From: Bacteroidetes bacterium UBA4408
GTDB lineage: Bacteria > Bacteroidota > Bacteroidia > UBA4408
Assembly: GCA_002389785.1 (NCBI GenBank)
Contig: DGQS01000040.1
Span: forward strand, 1 to 5,699
Length of the DNA stretch: 5,699 bases
Direction of reading: 5' to 3'
The translations under genes and the position numbers were made by a program. The notes under the pieces are model-generated. The model ran no database searches and was not told the origin of the DNA. It saw only the letters and a program-made list of their open reading frames with translations. Shown here in pieces: positions 5,516 through 5,699 of the stretch (position 1 is the stretch's first letter; each line of letters begins with the position of its first letter).

Positions 5516-5614
5516 TTCCAACGCTTCAAAAAATAAAAACGCAACACACAGCCGACACGACAATGACACAGAAACTCAATATTGACAATGGTTTGCAAGG
5601 ACGGACGACAAAAA

Positions 5615-5668
5615 CCACTGGCTATAACAGCACCTACCCAAAAGGCGGGGTTTCGTGTTCCAAAGACA
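5615..5668 (+). repeat. Right boundary repeat (CCACTGGCTATAAC and GTTCCAAAGACA)
   Basis: CCACTGGCTATAAC at 5615-5628 matches the inverted copy at 73-86 with one mismatch, and GTTCCAAAGACA at 5657-5668 is an exact direct copy of 97-108. Between them lies a G/C-rich segment with CCC and GGGG tracts that can pair locally. The mix of inverted and direct partners across 5.5 kb suggests members of one dispersed repeat family on either side of the operon, and possibly the limits of an exchangeable unit. Confidence 0.55.
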
Positions 5669-5699
5669 GTTTTGCGGTTAATCAAACATTAGTTTTTCA

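Larger units (their letters stand above)
5406..5699. other. Repeat-rich non-coding flank downstream of the operon
   Basis: After the last stop codon I see no convincing gene. The region contains a long imperfect hairpin (5417-5482), GCCGACCC at 5483-5490 and a variant GCCGACAC at 5551-5558, the inverted AT-rich 19-mer (5497-5515), and the right boundary repeat (5615-5668). C/A-rich composition matches the upstream flank. A 90-codon open frame on the minus strand spans most of it but lies entirely in this repeat sequence and is probably not translated. Confidence 0.7.

Noticed and set aside
5417..5516. Rho-independent terminator after the last gene
   Set aside because: The hairpin is followed by GCCGACCCAAAAG and not a T-run. 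The T5 tract at 5504-5508 is 21 bases beyond the stem.
5413..5685. 90-codon open frame on the minus strand in the downstream flank
   Set aside because: It lies wholly within the hairpin and boundary-repeat sequence, has no recognisable domain and no promoter or start context. From memory, similar conceptual translations (for example the phrase NPAFWVGAVI) turn up as spurious ORFs from Bacteroidota intergenic repeats.
1..5699. CRISPR array, tRNA, rRNA, transposase or integrase
   Set aside because: No regularly spaced repeat-spacer series, no tRNA-like cloverleaf or rRNA sequence recognised by eye, and none of the open frames shows a recombinase motif.

Overview
The window is 5.7 kb of AT-rich DNA holding one compact four-gene operon, all on the + strand (about 437-5405), between two repeat-rich non-coding flanks. 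It most resembles a Bacteroidota genome. The evidence is the low GC content, the absence of Shine-Dalgarno sequences before the starts with A/T-rich leaders instead, a candidate -7 box close to the Bacteroidota TAnnTTTG consensus, and flanking intergenic repeats of a kind I associate from memory with that phylum. Genus-level placement is not possible from the sequence alone.

Layout. 1-436: non-coding flank with a boundary repeat, a palindrome, a long imperfect hairpin and the likely operon promoter. 437-658: a small XRE/Cro-type HTH regulator. 655-1887: a DNA cytosine-C5 methyltransferase with all the main motifs. 1872-4031: a 719-residue protein with two separate GHKL ATPase domains, a MORC/Hsp90/MutL-like module at the N-terminus and a histidine-kinase-like core with a candidate phospho-acceptor His at the C-terminus. 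4035-5405: a 456-residue protein with a complete-looking receiver (response-regulator) pocket fused to a roughly 300-residue C-terminal region I do not recognise. 5406-5699: non-coding flank carrying a second hairpin of the same design and a second boundary repeat.

How the genes may work together (inference). The ATGA overlap, the 16-bp overlap and the 3-bp gap point to one co-translated unit. The composition (C-protein-like regulator, modification methylase, MORC-type ATPase) matches the known association of MORC/MutL-like GHKL ATPases with restriction-modification genes. The unusual part is that a two-component phosphorelay (His on the ATPase, Asp on its neighbour) appears to be built into the system, and that no recognisable restriction endonuclease is present. 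A plausible model is an anti-phage or modification-sensing system in which the ATPase/kinase detects unmodified or foreign DNA and signals by phosphotransfer to the receiver protein, whose uncharacterised C-terminal region would be the effector. The operon sits between a 12-bp direct repeat and a 14-bp inverted repeat, with paired hairpins inside, so it may be an exchangeable cassette.
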